Source: Bimuria novae-zelandiae CBS 107.79 (taxonomy: Eukaryota > Ascomycota > Dothideomycetes > Pleosporales > Didymosphaeriaceae). From it: 64,000 nt of DNA. Under the pieces are notes generated by a model. It searched no databases. It was given only the letters and a program-made list of their open reading frames with translations, and had not been told where the DNA came from. The stretch covers positions 1,148,659 through 1,212,658 of the forward strand of contig ML976659.1 in the NCBI GenBank assembly GCA_010015655.1, written 5' to 3'. Shown here piece by piece: positions 10,911 to 21,590 of this stretch (the stretch's first letter is position 1; every line of letters begins with the position of its first letter). A program made the position numbers and the translations under genes.

Positions 10911-11898
10911 ATGGTTGCCCTTCGATGCCTCGTCCTCCTCTTCGCCGCCTTGGTCGCCGCCTCTCCAGCTTTGCTTCCTCGTCAAGCAACAGTGACCGTC
11001 ACCGAATTTCCTCCGGCAGCAGCTCCTACCTCTCCAGCATGGAACGCCGGAGAAGTAGACCTTTACCCCATCCATTCTTCCTGCAATGCCACCGAGGCAG
11101 CGCAAATTCGGAAAGGTCTCTCGGAGACAATAATCCTAGCCCGTCATGCCCGCGACCACATCCTCCGATGGGGCAACTCAAGCTCCATCTACCAGAAGTA
11201 CTTCGGCAACGCCAGCACCGGCGAGCCCATCGGGTGGTACACCAAGATCGCAGACGGCGACAAGGCAAACATACTATTCCGCTGCGACGACCCCGACGGC
11301 AACTGCGGCCAAGAAGGTGAGTTACCATAATTTAATATTAGAATTTTTAAGGAGATACTGATATACATCAGGTTGGGCCGGCCACTACCGCGGTTCAAAC
11401 GCAACCTCCGAAACCGTAATCTGCCCCCTCTCATACGAGGTCCGCAGACCTCTCGAGGCACTCTGCGGGTTTGGCTGGGACATCGCCAATGGAGCGACGA
11501 ATTTCTACTGGGCATCAGACTTGCTGCACCGCTTGCTTCATGTCCCGAGAGTCGGTGAGGGTGTTGTAGAGCACTACGCGGAAGATTATGAGAGTGTGAT
11601 TGAGCTTGCGAGGACGGAGTCGAGGTTGTCGGTTCGGGATAGCGATACGTTGCAGTATTTTGCGCTGGAGGTATATGCGTATGATATTGCGGTTCCGGGA
11701 GAGGGGTGTGCTGGGAAGGTCGCTGGTACGAGCTTGGAAGTAGCGAGTGCGACTGGTGCGGTGGTGAGTATGAGCAGTGTGGAAGCGGGGAGTGTGACGG
11801 GGACACCATCGTCTACTTTGAGCGAGGAGCCCCCGGTGAGTTCGGCTGCGGCGGGGGAGTGCCACACCCATTCGGACGGTGTGGTGCATTGCACTTGA
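10911..11898 (+). CDS. Asp f 2 / Pra1-family secreted zinc-binding protein
   Basis: Two exons, 10911-11316 and 11372-11898 (intron 55 nt, phase 1), 310 residues. A signal peptide (VLLFAALVAASPALLPR) leads into the conserved family core: PIHSSCNAT, ARHARDHILRWGN, YQKYFGN, DKANILFRCDDPDGNC, HYRGSNATSET. The sequence HRLLH stands where related deuterolysin-type peptidases have HExxH, so proteolysis is unlikely. The tail is Ser/Thr-rich and ends CHTHSDGVVHCT, the Cys/His terminus that binds zinc in Pra1. In this family the protein is secreted, captures extracellular Zn2+ and delivers it to the co-regulated ZIP transporter; in pathogens it is also an allergen and complement-binding antigen. The ATG at 10911 is preferred because the signal peptide starts there. 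Confidence 0.93.
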
Positions 11899-12494
11899 GG
11901 ATGGTAGTTTGAAATGCGGAAGTTTGGGACTGTAGAATAGAATAGAATTTGAAAAGATGGTCTCAGTCCTAATTTAGGCTCCTTGACTTTGTAACTTAAC
12001 GGAATATAGTGTCTCAATTTTCGAGTAATCTTGTCCCGAGGCGGTTTCCACAAAAAAAATAAAATGAAAAATTAGCAGGCCACACAAGGCTACCCTCGTT
12101 ATGTTGCGAAAAAAAGTTGTAGGAAGCACTGATGAGGCCGTTGTACGGGACCTGGGTGATGTTGCGGGGTCCACGGGTACAGTAGTTCATGCATGGACCC
12201 AGGGCCATGAACCTCGGTTCCGTTTCGTTGCAAGAACCTCAATAGCACTCCTTCACGCTTCCATCTCAATGCCACACCCCAATTGCCAATCGTCAATGCA
12301 AATCGGACTTCAAATCTCAAAGGTCTAGATTTACGATGCCCTAGTTAGTCCCTTCCTCGGCCTCAATGGCGCGGGAAGGCGCTTGGCTGGGGCTTGGATA
12401 ACCTCATAAGCTGAACTTCCCCACCTCTGCTTCCAATGCATTGTAGCTTCAGCCATCGCTCCGTAATGTTTTATCGTTCGCCCTGCGGCCCAAC
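11899..12494. other. intergenic
   Basis: About 0.6 kb between two plus-strand genes. It contains the 3' region of the Pra1-type gene (AT-rich, 11935-12080) and the promoter of the GH76 gene. No coding frame supported. Confidence 0.5.
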
Positions 12495-14258
12495 ATGATA
12501 TTCTCGGCTGCCAACCGCAGAGCATGCTGGGCAGCTCTTCTAGTATTACTCGGTGCGAGTACGGCCGTCGTCGCAACCGAATCGCAAAATGTTCTGCAAC
12601 CGAATCCCCCAGCTACCGCGCATAGCCATGTCCTCGAAGACCTCCACGATGCGCTCTCCGTCATGCAAGACCACTACTTCTCCCTCTGGCTAGGCCAATG
12701 GACCACGGCAATCGACTGGACCGCCGCCGTCACATCCACGCACCTCGCCGCAACGCTCCTTTCGTTATCCCACTCCATATCGTACACCCTCCCAAGCGGA
12801 TTCTCCAAAACACAAAAACTACCCGTAGAAGCGCAGATGGTCGAAAGCGAGATCAACAAATACTTCGGACACGTTATAGCATACTACTTCGGACAAGACG
12901 CCTTCTCGCTCCGCATGCAAGCCTACGACGACATGCTCTGGGTCGTGCTCGGCTGGCTCGACACTATCCGCCTGATCAAAGAGCACTCAGCGAGCCACTA
13001 CACAGTACCCTCCTCCCACAAGGATAAGCGGGAAGGGGCATACTGGCACGCCACGCAATTCATCCCCGCCTTCGCCCACCGCGCGCGCGTCTTCTACGAC
13101 CTCGCAGAGACAGGCTGGGACTCCCGTCTTTGTGGCGGCGGCATGACGTGGAACCCTCACCTCCTGCCGTACAAAAACGCAATCACGAATCAACTCTTCA
13201 TCTCCGCGAGCGTGGGGATGTACCTCCATTTTCCCGGGGATGAGAATTGCTCGCCCTTCGTGGGCGCCGCGCGCGAGCATCCCGATTGGGCCCGCTGGTA
13301 CGAAACCGAGCATGGCGCGAAGCTCGCGTGCGACGAAGCCGACGAGCAGGAGCCGGAGTACGATGGCAAGTACCTCGCTAATGCGGTCAAGGCGTATGAC
13401 TGGCTCGCGAACAGCGGTATGCGGAATGCACAAGGGTTGTATACAGATGGCTTCCACATACGCGGGTATGCGCAGAATCATAGCTTGACGCATTGTGATG
13501 AGCGAAACGACATGCTCTACACGTACAACCAAGGCGTCGTCCTCTCGGGTCTGCGCGGACTGTGGGAGGCAACCGGGAACGCAACATACCTTTCTGACGG
13601 ACACGAGCTTGTGGGCAAGGTGGTGCGCGCTACGGGGTGGGATATCAGTGTGTTGACGGACGAGGGGACACCGCACCAGAGATTGGGTTGGAACGGTATC
13701 CTCACCGAGCACTGCGATCCTGGGGGTGCGTGCAACCAAGATGGGCAGGCTTTCAAGGGGATCTTCTTCCACCACTTCACTACTTTCTGTACCCCGCTGC
13801 CGACGGCACCGGCGAAGAGGGGCAAAACGCACCACGCGAGCGCTGAATTATACGCGAAACATCAGCGGTCTTGCGCCCAGTATACCCCGTGGGCCGTGCA
13901 CAACGCCCAAGCAGCGCTGAGGACTCGCGATGCACAGGGCAGGTTCGGCATGTGGTGGACAACCCCCTCTACCCACTCCACCTCCTCCCCCTCCTCCTTA
14001 ATAGAAATCAATACCCTGGATTATAGGAACAATCCCTCCCTCCTCGCGTCCAGCAACTTCTCAGCCGGCGGTCCAAACGCAACCCCCGAGTCTTTACAAC
14101 CCCGCAAACAGGAGCGTCTCGACGGCGATCCGAATGAGCGCGGCCGCGGACGCACGGTCGAGACGCAGGGAGGGGGACTGGCCGTTGTGAGGGCGATGTG
14201 GGAGTTTTTGCGCGGGAGTGGGGGGTATGGTGATGACGTGGTGGGGGCGGAGCTGTAA
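12495..14258 (+). CDS. GH76 alpha-1,6-mannanase-like secreted enzyme
   Basis: Single exon, 587 residues. An N-terminal signal peptide (WAALLVLLGASTAVVA) is followed by a glycoside hydrolase family 76 alpha-toroid. Recognisable pieces are SLWLGQWTTAIDW, the YDDMLWVVLGWLD segment carrying the Asp-Asp pair expected at the catalytic site, CGGGMTWNP, RNDMLYTYNQGV and GIFFHHFTTFC. GH76 enzymes act on alpha-1,6-mannan; fungal members (Dcw1/Dfg5 and relatives) process cell-wall or GPI-anchored mannoproteins. The C-terminus is polar and Gly-rich with no hydrophobic GPI signal, so a soluble secreted form is likelier. It is longer than the typical ~450 residues because of extra loops and a disordered tail of ~90 residues. 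A long antisense frame (13835-12987) is a composition shadow. Confidence 0.9.
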   Translation: MIFSAANRRACWAALLVLLGASTAVVATESQNVLQPNPPATAHSHVLEDLHDALSVMQDHYFSLWLGQWTTAIDWTAAVTSTHLAATLLSLSHSISYTLPSGFSKTQKLPVEAQMVESEINKYFGHVIAYYFGQDAFSLRMQAYDDMLWVVLGWLDTIRLIKEHSASHYTVPSSHKDKREGAYWHATQFIPAFAHRARVFYDLAETGWDSRLCGGGMTWNPHLLPYKNAITNQLFISASVGMYLHFPGDENCSPFVGAAREHPDWARWYETEHGAKLACDEADEQEPEYDGKYLANAVKAYDWLANSGMRNAQGLYTDGFHIRGYAQNHSLTHCDERNDMLYTYNQGVVLSGLRGLWEATGNATYLSDGHELVGKVVRATGWDISVLTDEGTPHQRLGWNGILTEHCDPGGACNQDGQAFKGIFFHHFTTFCTPLPTAPAKRGKTHHASAELYAKHQRSCAQYTPWAVHNAQAALRTRDAQGRFGMWWTTPSTHSTSSPSSLIEINTLDYRNNPSLLASSNFSAGGPNATPESLQPRKQERLDGDPNERGRGRTVETQGGGLAVVRAMWEFLRGSGGYGDDVVGAEL

Positions 14259-14714
14259 GTTTCTTCATGTGTGAATGCGTGTGGAGCGCAGTTCCTGGGC
14301 TGGCGGCGTGCGCGTTTGAGAATCTGGGATATCTGAGAGTGGGAAGATTGGTCAGGTAACGTGAAGAGATGGGCGTTTATACAAGGGGCGCATTGAAGTG
14401 CAACGATGCGACGCAATACCGATTTCACAAGCCATTGGATGGAAGGGCGACTTGTCGGTCAAAGAAGACTCTCAAATTCTGCATGGGTATATAAGTTCCA
14501 CTTCCACTGATTAACACCACCCAGGACGACCCTCGCCCACCACTCGGCGTGGAACACGACATCTTCATCCACGCTACTTTCCGCCTCACTCGGCCCTCTC
14601 GTTCCACTGCTCGTCTTCCTCCTTGTCTTCTTCCTCCTTGCTTTCTAGCCACCACACGTCCACGCACTCATTACCTCCCTCGCTCTCTCATCGTCCTTGA
14701 AGAAGTGGGACACA
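14259..14714. other. intergenic between convergent genes
   Basis: About 0.45 kb between the 3' ends of the GH76 and karyopherin genes, with pyrimidine-rich stretches near 14590-14690. No gene seen. Confidence 0.5.
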
Positions 14715-17700
14715 CTACATAATCCCCAAATCACCAAAGCCCTTCAACACATCCTTGTCCACACGACTCAGCCACTCCTCCTGGAACCGCGCATCGCCGC
14801 CGGCCGCCTGGATAGCGGACTGGAGCTGCTCGCGCACGAAAGTGACGAGGTTGAGGCGGTGGACGGGGTCGGAGTAGAGGAGGATGCGCTTGCGGGCGTC
14901 CTCGGGGGCTTCGGGTTCGATGGGGGCGAAGGGGTTGGGTTCCTCGGGCCAGTAGAGGGAGCTATGTCCATATTAGCATGAATCCACGCATTTTTCTTCC
15001 ACTCTTGCCTTTCAGAAGAAATGAGAGGGAAAGGGGGGTTGGGGGGGACTCACTCCGCAGTCTTATCATCCATACCATCCAACAACTCAGCCAACACATC
15101 CGTCCACATGGTAATCAGCGACTGCAGCCTTCCCAGTATCCACGGCTGCCCCATCTCCAGCAACCGCGTCAGCACGAGCGTCATGAGCTTCTTACTCGGC
15201 GGATCGCCAATATTTTCAATGTGCGCGAACCACTCTTCCAGCAACCACTCTAGCGTCTTCTCCAACTCGCCGCCTCCGACAGACTGCACAGCTTCCAGCA
15301 GGACCCCCGGCGACGCGAGCCCGATGCGCGCCAGCACGCTGAAGTAATCCGTCTCGACGACGCCGTCGACGGCGTGGGACGGCGCTTCACGCAGGGGCCC
15401 GTGAGACTGGTGCGCCGTCCACGCGGCGTGCAGGCCTGAGAGAATCTTCGCAAGAAAGTTCGAGCTGATGAGGTCGCGCACGAGGACTTTAATAGCGTCT
15501 TCGCCGCCGAGTCCGTCGGCACCGCGGATGATGCACATCATCAGATGGCTCACGGTCCCGTTTGCCTCAGGCTTCAGGTTCCCGAGCAACTCTGACAAGC
15601 AGCGCAGCAATTCAGGGCGGAAATTGTCCGCTAGAACGGCGGAGGGGGCGAGTAGGAGGTAGGCTTCTGTGATCTCAATGGCCTTGCGGAGCGTGTCGTT
15701 GTCCATTGCGAACAGCGGGATGAGGTACTGCAAGAGGTTTAAGAGTTCCGGGGGCGTGGGTTCCGGCAAGGACGGCGTCTGCGCGATGATGGAGGACCAG
15801 AGGTCGAGCGCGTCTTCGAGGAGGTAGACCTGCGTGTCTGAGCCGGGCTCGATGGCCGACTGGATGATGGGGAGGAAGGACATGTGGAAGGTGCGCGAGT
15901 CGGCTTTCATGGCGTTGGTCAGGCGCGCGAGGAGCGTGAGGATGGCTTGTTTCATGAGGTGTTCTTCGCCGGACTGCTCCCAGAGCGGGGGGAGCAGCGC
16001 GATGATGCTGTTTGCGTACGGGGTTATCTGTATCCAGCCAGGCTTATTAGTATAGAGTCTATGGGAGGGAGGGTGCGGGATACGTACGTTGTGCTCCAGC
16101 CGCTCGACGATGATGCTGATGGTGTTCAGCAGCGCCATCTTCGTCTCTTGGAGCTCAACTTCTTGCACCAAGGCCATCAGTCTATTCAAAATGTCTGGCG
16201 CGTACGGGACGAAGTTTTCGGCTTTGAACTCCCACTCGTCTGCGACGGCGTTGAACTTGCGACCAGCTGTGACGCGTACAACTAGGTCGTTAAGCGGGTC
16301 CTCCTTGTTCATGAGATGCTCGAAGATCTGGTAGACGATGGGCTTCTTGTCCGCTGCAACCTTAATAGCAATCCATTGCGACAGGATAATAGCAATGCGA
16401 CGACGGATGATGTTGTACCCAGGCTTCTGCTTCTGCGCCTCCTGGACCAAAGTATTTGTAATGAAAGCGTCGAAATCAACATGGTCGTGCAGTACATCAG
16501 CGGCCAGTCCAATCGCAGTGTATACAGAATCTTTGAACAAAATATCTTCGTTGTCCGGCGCTGCTCCTGTTAACTTCATCTCCCATTAAAATTGTGAGAG
16601 CAAACTCACTCGCAACAGTGTGGAAGACTTGAAGAAGCGGCTGGACGATCAAATCTTTGAAATTCTTGGCGAGGTCTAGGAACAGTTTCTCAGCACACGG
16701 ACGGATGGCAAACTCCCAGTCCTCGGCGCCTTCTTCCATCTTCTCCCACTCGTCGGGCTCTTCCTCCCACATGCGGAGGTCGCTCGGCCTGAAGACGAAG
16801 AACCGCGTCACGAGCGCAGAGACCATCTCGCGGACGAGGTCGTCGGTAAGGAGCTCCTGCTTGACCATGTCGGTGGCGCGCTTGCGCTCGTCCTTCTCTT
16901 GCTGTTGGCGGTAGCGAAACGTCTGGACAGGATAGAAAACCATCTTCACGCATGCGCGGACTATGAGCAGCCCCTTCAAGCCGAGGCGCTCGAGGATAGG
17001 CGCGTCGTCTTCTTCATCGCCGTCGGTGCCAATTTTGGCGTCTTCTACCGACTTGGAGCCCCAGGTCTCGCCTAGACGTGAGACCAACCCCCAGTATGCG
17101 CGGACCAGATCTATTGAGTCGGACAAAAGGGCAAAGTCTGCCGGATGCGTCGTCGCCATGAAGTAATGAAACTTGGAGAGCTGCATGAGATGCTTCTCCA
17201 CGAGCTTGCGAACAGGCGACGCAAGTGGAGAGCCGTCGTCCATGACATATGGAATGAGCTCGCCGAAAAAGTTGCGCGACAGGGTCCAGAACTCTTGCAC
17301 GTCCTTTTCGCGCCCCGGGAAGTCATAACTACTGACTATGAGGCGCCGTATGGTCTTGATGGCGAGCAAGCTGTTCTCGATGTCTTCGAGAGCTCCACCT
17401 TCGTCGTCTCCTCCCTCGCGGAAGAACTTTTGCCAGCTCTGCACCTTGTTGACGTATATGTTCCCCAGCACGTTCAGGATCTCGGGTGCAACGCTCTGGA
17501 GGTTCTGCCGTGACCGTAGCAGCCGCGCCGTGGATAGCTCTTTGACAATGTACAGGAAGAGGAGGAGTGCGCGTGGTAATTGGAGGCGGAAGGCATTCGG
17601 GTCGGTGGAAGCGCGGAGGATCTGGAGCAGTTGTTGGATGACATCTGGCCTACTGAACGTTAGAATCTCTGACTAGTGCTAGAGAATGTCCCTTACCAGT

Positions 17701-18209
17701 CGTTGGGGTACTCGAAGCGGACAATCTTAGCGACCACAAGAGCGTTCTGCAACGCCAGGCGATGATCTGCCTCGTTCACTGCACTCTCGAGCAGGCGGGT
17801 CCGTATAACGTTCTTGTCCTCCTTGCTGACGGCACTAAAAATAGTCAGATTACATCCATGCTTCTCGACCTTGCGGTGAAGCCATACTTTGTAGCTGTCT
17901 TGCGCCAGTACTTGTCGATGCCGTTCTTGAGCTGGATGATGGCCAGGTACCGGATCTCAAACGGGAGAGACTTGTCCAGAAACACAACCTATGTATGGTC
18001 AGTTGGAACCCAAGATCGACGCCGGAGCTTCCCACCTGCAGCAGCGGGTAGTATCCCCGCGCCTTCTCCCACTCCTGCAGCTGCTTCGTGCCCGTCTGTA
18101 TCTGGTTCAGATCCGTCGAAGAGGCCGAGCGCAGGACATGGTACAGGATACCCTCGGTCAGTGGATTGGCCTCCCCGGGCACCTCAATGGCATTGAATTC
18201 GACGTTCAT
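14715..18209 (-). CDS. KAP120: importin-beta family karyopherin, Kap120/importin-11 homolog
   Basis: Seven exons: 18209-18036, 17988-17888, 17834-17697, 17649-16610, 16566-16088, 16027-15054 and 14961-14715, giving 1050 residues, close to yeast Kap120. The N-terminal importin-beta repeat contains KQLQEWEKARGYYPLLQ, EIRYLAIIQLKNGIDKYW and the junction FEYPNDWPDVIQQLLQ. The acidic hallmark of the Kap120/IPO11 group is clear: MWEEEPDEWEKMEEGAEDWE followed by IRPCAEKLFLDL. HEAT-like helical repeats continue to the end (FGDLGIM). Function: Ran-GTP-dependent nuclear import; yeast Kap120 carries ribosome-biogenesis cargo. Intron 16087-16028 (60 nt, ACTAAT branch site) has no stop and is divisible by three, so automated models may miss it. 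Confidence 0.93.
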
Positions 18210-18798
18210 GGTGCAAGTTCGACACGGTCCAAACGGTACAAATTGTTTGTCGTGGTGGGGTCATGCGAGCATTTGAGTTTGAGGGACAGAAGCTTCGGTC
18301 TATGTGGGGTGAAGCGGGCCACGAGTGCGTTGGCAGTTGCGCTGTTGAGGTTGCGGAGTGTCCTGCTCACCCAGGAAATTAGACGGAGCCTCGAGGCACA
18401 AACTGTGAGAGATTTGTATACCTCGAGCGATCGAAAAAGTCCCCGCAGCGCTCCGTATCAGCGCCCCGTATCAGCGCCGTTTGTCGCGCCTGCTCCGGAT
18501 GAGAGAGGCGCGTCGGAATCGCGTTCCGCAGCGAGCTTGTGATTCCATCGAAGACATGGAGATGCGCATTTGTGCTTTTTGAAGCTCAGATAACTTCTAA
18601 TAAACTTTGATTTCACATTCACTCTCCTAAGCATACTTATTAAACCACTTTAGCCACCCACCACTTTCGCCGACAGCTCTTACTCTGAACCTCGGCCCAG
18701 CCATCGCAGCTCTAAAGATCACGCCAGCACCCTCGCCCATATCACTACCACGCGCCTCGTCCTATCGCGCATCCTTCCTCTTCCCTCCCAATGCCCCA
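18210..18798. other. intergenic, divergent promoter region
   Basis: About 0.6 kb between the divergent karyopherin and PEX2 starts. Pyrimidine-rich just upstream of 18799. It contains the direct duplication CCCCGTATCAGCGCC-like near 18445-18480. No gene supported. Confidence 0.5.
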
Positions 18799-20325
18799 AT
18801 GCCTTCCGCCGACTTCGCCGCCGCCCAACAGCGCATAGCCGCCCGCCGCGCCCTCCGCGCCCGCCAACAACCCTCCTCCACCACCACCCCCTCCCCCCGC
18901 GGCCCCCTCAGCACCTCCCTCCTCTCCCTCTGGACCGCCATAAAAGGCCGCGAAGGCACCCACCCCGCCTTCCGCGTCGGCCAAGTCGACGCCGAGCTCC
19001 TCGACGACGAGCTCCTCTCCCTCCTCAAAGCCCAAGCCAGCGAAGCCCTAAAGTACTTTGGTCACCACATCGCCGACACATACGCTTCTGAAATCCTTCT
19101 CGCTTTACGACTCGTCTTGTTTAAATTGAGTATTTGGAATAATAACGCTTCGTATGGCGCGCATTTACAGGGGCTGAGGTATACGGATGCGCGCGTGGAG
19201 TCGCCGGATCGCCCGCCGCCGAGTAGGGTGCAGAAAGTGCTGTATGGCCTGCTCAGTGTGGGCGGACGGTACGCGTGGGGGAAGTGGGAGGAGTATCTCC
19301 TTGCGGCACAGGAAGATTATACACATCCTCAATCAGCAAGACTCCAGCTCGCGAGCCGGGTTACAGAGTACCTCGACTCGGCGCACGACATCGCATCCCT
19401 CGCCTCCTTCCTCGTCTTCCTCGTAAACGGGCGCTACAGAACGCTTACAGACCGCCTGCTCCGGCTCCGCCTCACGCCAACGAGCCACTCCACCAGCCGA
19501 GAAGTGAGCTTTGAATATTTAAATAGACAGCTCGTCTGGCACGCTTTCACGGAGTTCCTCCTCTTCCTGCTCCCGCTGGTGGGTATTTCCCGCTGGCGCC
19601 GCATCCTCGTGCGCTCTTTCGCAAAGGCAAAATCCTCCTTATACGCTCTCCTCGGGCGCGCGCCTTCCCCCTCCTCCGAAGACGACGAAACCAAACCGAC
19701 CGGCGAGTTAGGCTTCTTACCACAACGCACATGCGCCATCTGCTACCGCGACCAGAACCCCGCCACAGCAACCGAACAAGACGTACTCTCCCAGAGCGCT
19801 GGCGGCGGCGGCGGCGTCGTCGGCTCCGCCGCAACGGATATAACGAATCCGTATGAAGCCGTGCCGTGCGGGGACGTATACTGCTTCGCGTGTCTCGCGC
19901 AGCGCATCGCGAACGAAGAGGGCGAGGGGTGGACGTGTCTGCGCTGCGGCGCCCTAGTCACCGAGTGCAGACCCTGGGACGGCGATGTGCTCGAGACACC
20001 CCGGAGGACACCCTCACTGGGGAGCGGCGCGGCGAAGAGTGTGGGTTTTGCGACTGGAGAAGTCGGAATAGGGGAGAAAGCGGGGCTGAGAGAGGTGGAG
20101 CCTATGCCCGAGGAGGATGACGAGGGAGGGGAAGAAGAGAGTTTCACAGAGGAGACGCGCTCAGAAGTAGAGGCTTCGAGGAGTTTAGACTGGAGAGATG
20201 GGCTGGATGAGAGCGCCGAGTGGGCGAGGGCGAGCGAGACGAGAAGTTTGGATGAAGATAGTCACAGTGAAGAGTACGATGAAGACGAGCAAGAGGAAGG
20301 CGAAGAATTAGAGTATGACCAATGA
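18799..20325 (+). CDS. PEX2: peroxin-2, peroxisomal RING ubiquitin ligase
   Basis: Single exon, 508 residues. Residues about 40-290 match the Pex2/Pex12 N-terminal membrane domain: RVGQVDAELLDDELLSLL, HIADTYASEILLALRLVLF, VGGRYAWGKWEEYL and the hydrophobic FTEFLLFLLPLVGISRWRR. A RING follows at about 312-385: CAICYRDQ, then CGDVYCFACLAQR and CLRCG, with a Gly-rich loop inserted between the first and second metal ligands. The tail is strongly acidic (Glu/Asp/Ser) and longer than in many orthologs. PEX2 works with PEX10 and PEX12 in the peroxisomal membrane to ubiquitinate and recycle the PEX5 import receptor. An earlier ATG at 18791 is out of frame, so 18799 is taken. Confidence 0.9.
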   Translation: MPSADFAAAQQRIAARRALRARQQPSSTTTPSPRGPLSTSLLSLWTAIKGREGTHPAFRVGQVDAELLDDELLSLLKAQASEALKYFGHHIADTYASEILLALRLVLFKLSIWNNNASYGAHLQGLRYTDARVESPDRPPPSRVQKVLYGLLSVGGRYAWGKWEEYLLAAQEDYTHPQSARLQLASRVTEYLDSAHDIASLASFLVFLVNGRYRTLTDRLLRLRLTPTSHSTSREVSFEYLNRQLVWHAFTEFLLFLLPLVGISRWRRILVRSFAKAKSSLYALLGRAPSPSSEDDETKPTGELGFLPQRTCAICYRDQNPATATEQDVLSQSAGGGGGVVGSAATDITNPYEAVPCGDVYCFACLAQRIANEEGEGWTCLRCGALVTECRPWDGDVLETPRRTPSLGSGAAKSVGFATGEVGIGEKAGLREVEPMPEEDDEGGEEESFTEETRSEVEASRSLDWRDGLDESAEWARASETRSLDEDSHSEEYDEDEQEEGEELEYDQ

Positions 20326-20555
20326 TTTCATGACTTGGCCAAATATACCACGCTCCATTCCATCGATATCTGGTCGTGATCCTACCTATCCATTCGTAGG
20401 CTAATATGTTATAACGTACCTACTGCCTGTTGGCCTGCGAAATCATACGGCCAGCTGCAATTGTGCTCATTGAACCTCCCTCCCCACACGCAGCACCTTC
20501 GCCTGCCTCCGTCATTCACGTAGTGGTTTGATATACCCCAACGCCATCCAACTCC

Positions 20556-21590
20556 TCACGTCCTCGCAAACTCCGCATACCGCGGCAGCCTCGCCATCTT
20601 CTCCTCGGGACTAACACTCTCGTCGAAGAACACCAGCTTGATATTCTTGTCCTTCTTGCTGTTCTTCTTCTCGACCGGGGTCTCGGACGCCGCCGGGGCA
20701 GGGTTCTGCGCATCCCGGATGAGCTCGTTAAGCGAGTTGTCGAAGTCTGCGCCGGGCGGCGGTGCGCCGAAGCCCGGGCGTTGTGGGAGTCCTGAGACGC
20801 CGGGGACGCTGCCTGGTCGGACGGGAGGGAATGCGCCGGGCGGAAAGGCTCCTGGGGGGAAGGCGCCAGGTACGACGACGCCCGGAGGGGGTACGAAGGG
20901 CTGGACTGCTGGCGGGGTCTGTACATGTCCGTTAGCAACCCATTCTCCCTGCATCGTCATCGAAGTACTCACCGGCTCAAGCTTAACTTCTGCCACGGGT
21001 GGCGGAAGCACGCCGTTCGCGCGATCGATCCTATACTTCTCGGCGCGTTGCAGAATCTCCTCGATCGTCTCGTTCTTCTTCGCGCGCTTGCTCTTCGCAC
21101 CGTTCAGCCCGGAGCCGCGCGTCGGATTCCCCGTCGCCGCCTGCCGCGCCGCTTCATCCGCAAAGTGCTGGCGCGTGACGTCCTGGTTGTGCTGGTCGAG
21201 CACGTCCGGCGGCACGCCTTCCATGCCGAAGATCTCAATGTCCAGACCGCCGCGGCCAGGGATCGCGTTTTCGACTTGGTTGAGCTGCTCCTTGTGGACT
21301 TGGGTCATGTGCACGTTGAGACCTGGGTGCAATGGTCAGTCAACGTTGCTCCCGATTCATCCTCCCTCTTCCATCCTCTATCTTCGAGTGTGAGGAAGAG
21401 GAGGGAGGTGGTGGGGTTTCTGACCTCCAGCCGTGTTCAAGCGGCGCCCGCATTTGTCGCATTTGAAGTGCTTGGCTTTCTGGTGCGATATGAGGATCTT
21501 GAGGTCGTCGAAGTCGCGCTCGCAGTAGAAGCACCACGGTCGCTCGAGCTTCTGTTGGAGATCGGGGTACCTCTTGCGTTTCTTCGTCAT
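20556..21590 (-). CDS. BuGZ/ZNF207-like C2H2 zinc finger protein
   Basis: Three exons: 21590-21425, 21322-20973 and 20918-20556, giving 292 residues. Two adjacent C2H2 fingers start at once: [20 protein letters not shown], then FKCDKC with NVHMTQVH. They are followed by the diagnostic [20 protein letters not shown] of the ZNF207/BuGZ family. The middle is basic and coiled; the C-terminal half is Pro/Gly-rich with repeated PPGAF units (about 190-215), like the low-complexity region that drives BuGZ coacervation on microtubules. I see no clear GLEBS (Bub3-binding) motif. Animal BuGZ supports spindle assembly and kinetochore Bub3; fungal roles are less clear. Intron 20972-20919 (54 nt) is stop-free and in frame but has good splice signals (GCTAAC branch). 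The gene is tail-to-tail with PEX2, 230 bp apart. Confidence 0.88.

Noticed and set aside
12987..13835. Long antisense frame opposite the GH76 gene (282 codons)
   Set aside because: It lies entirely antisense to a convincing enzyme frame, has no domain, and follows from the GC-rich codon pattern.
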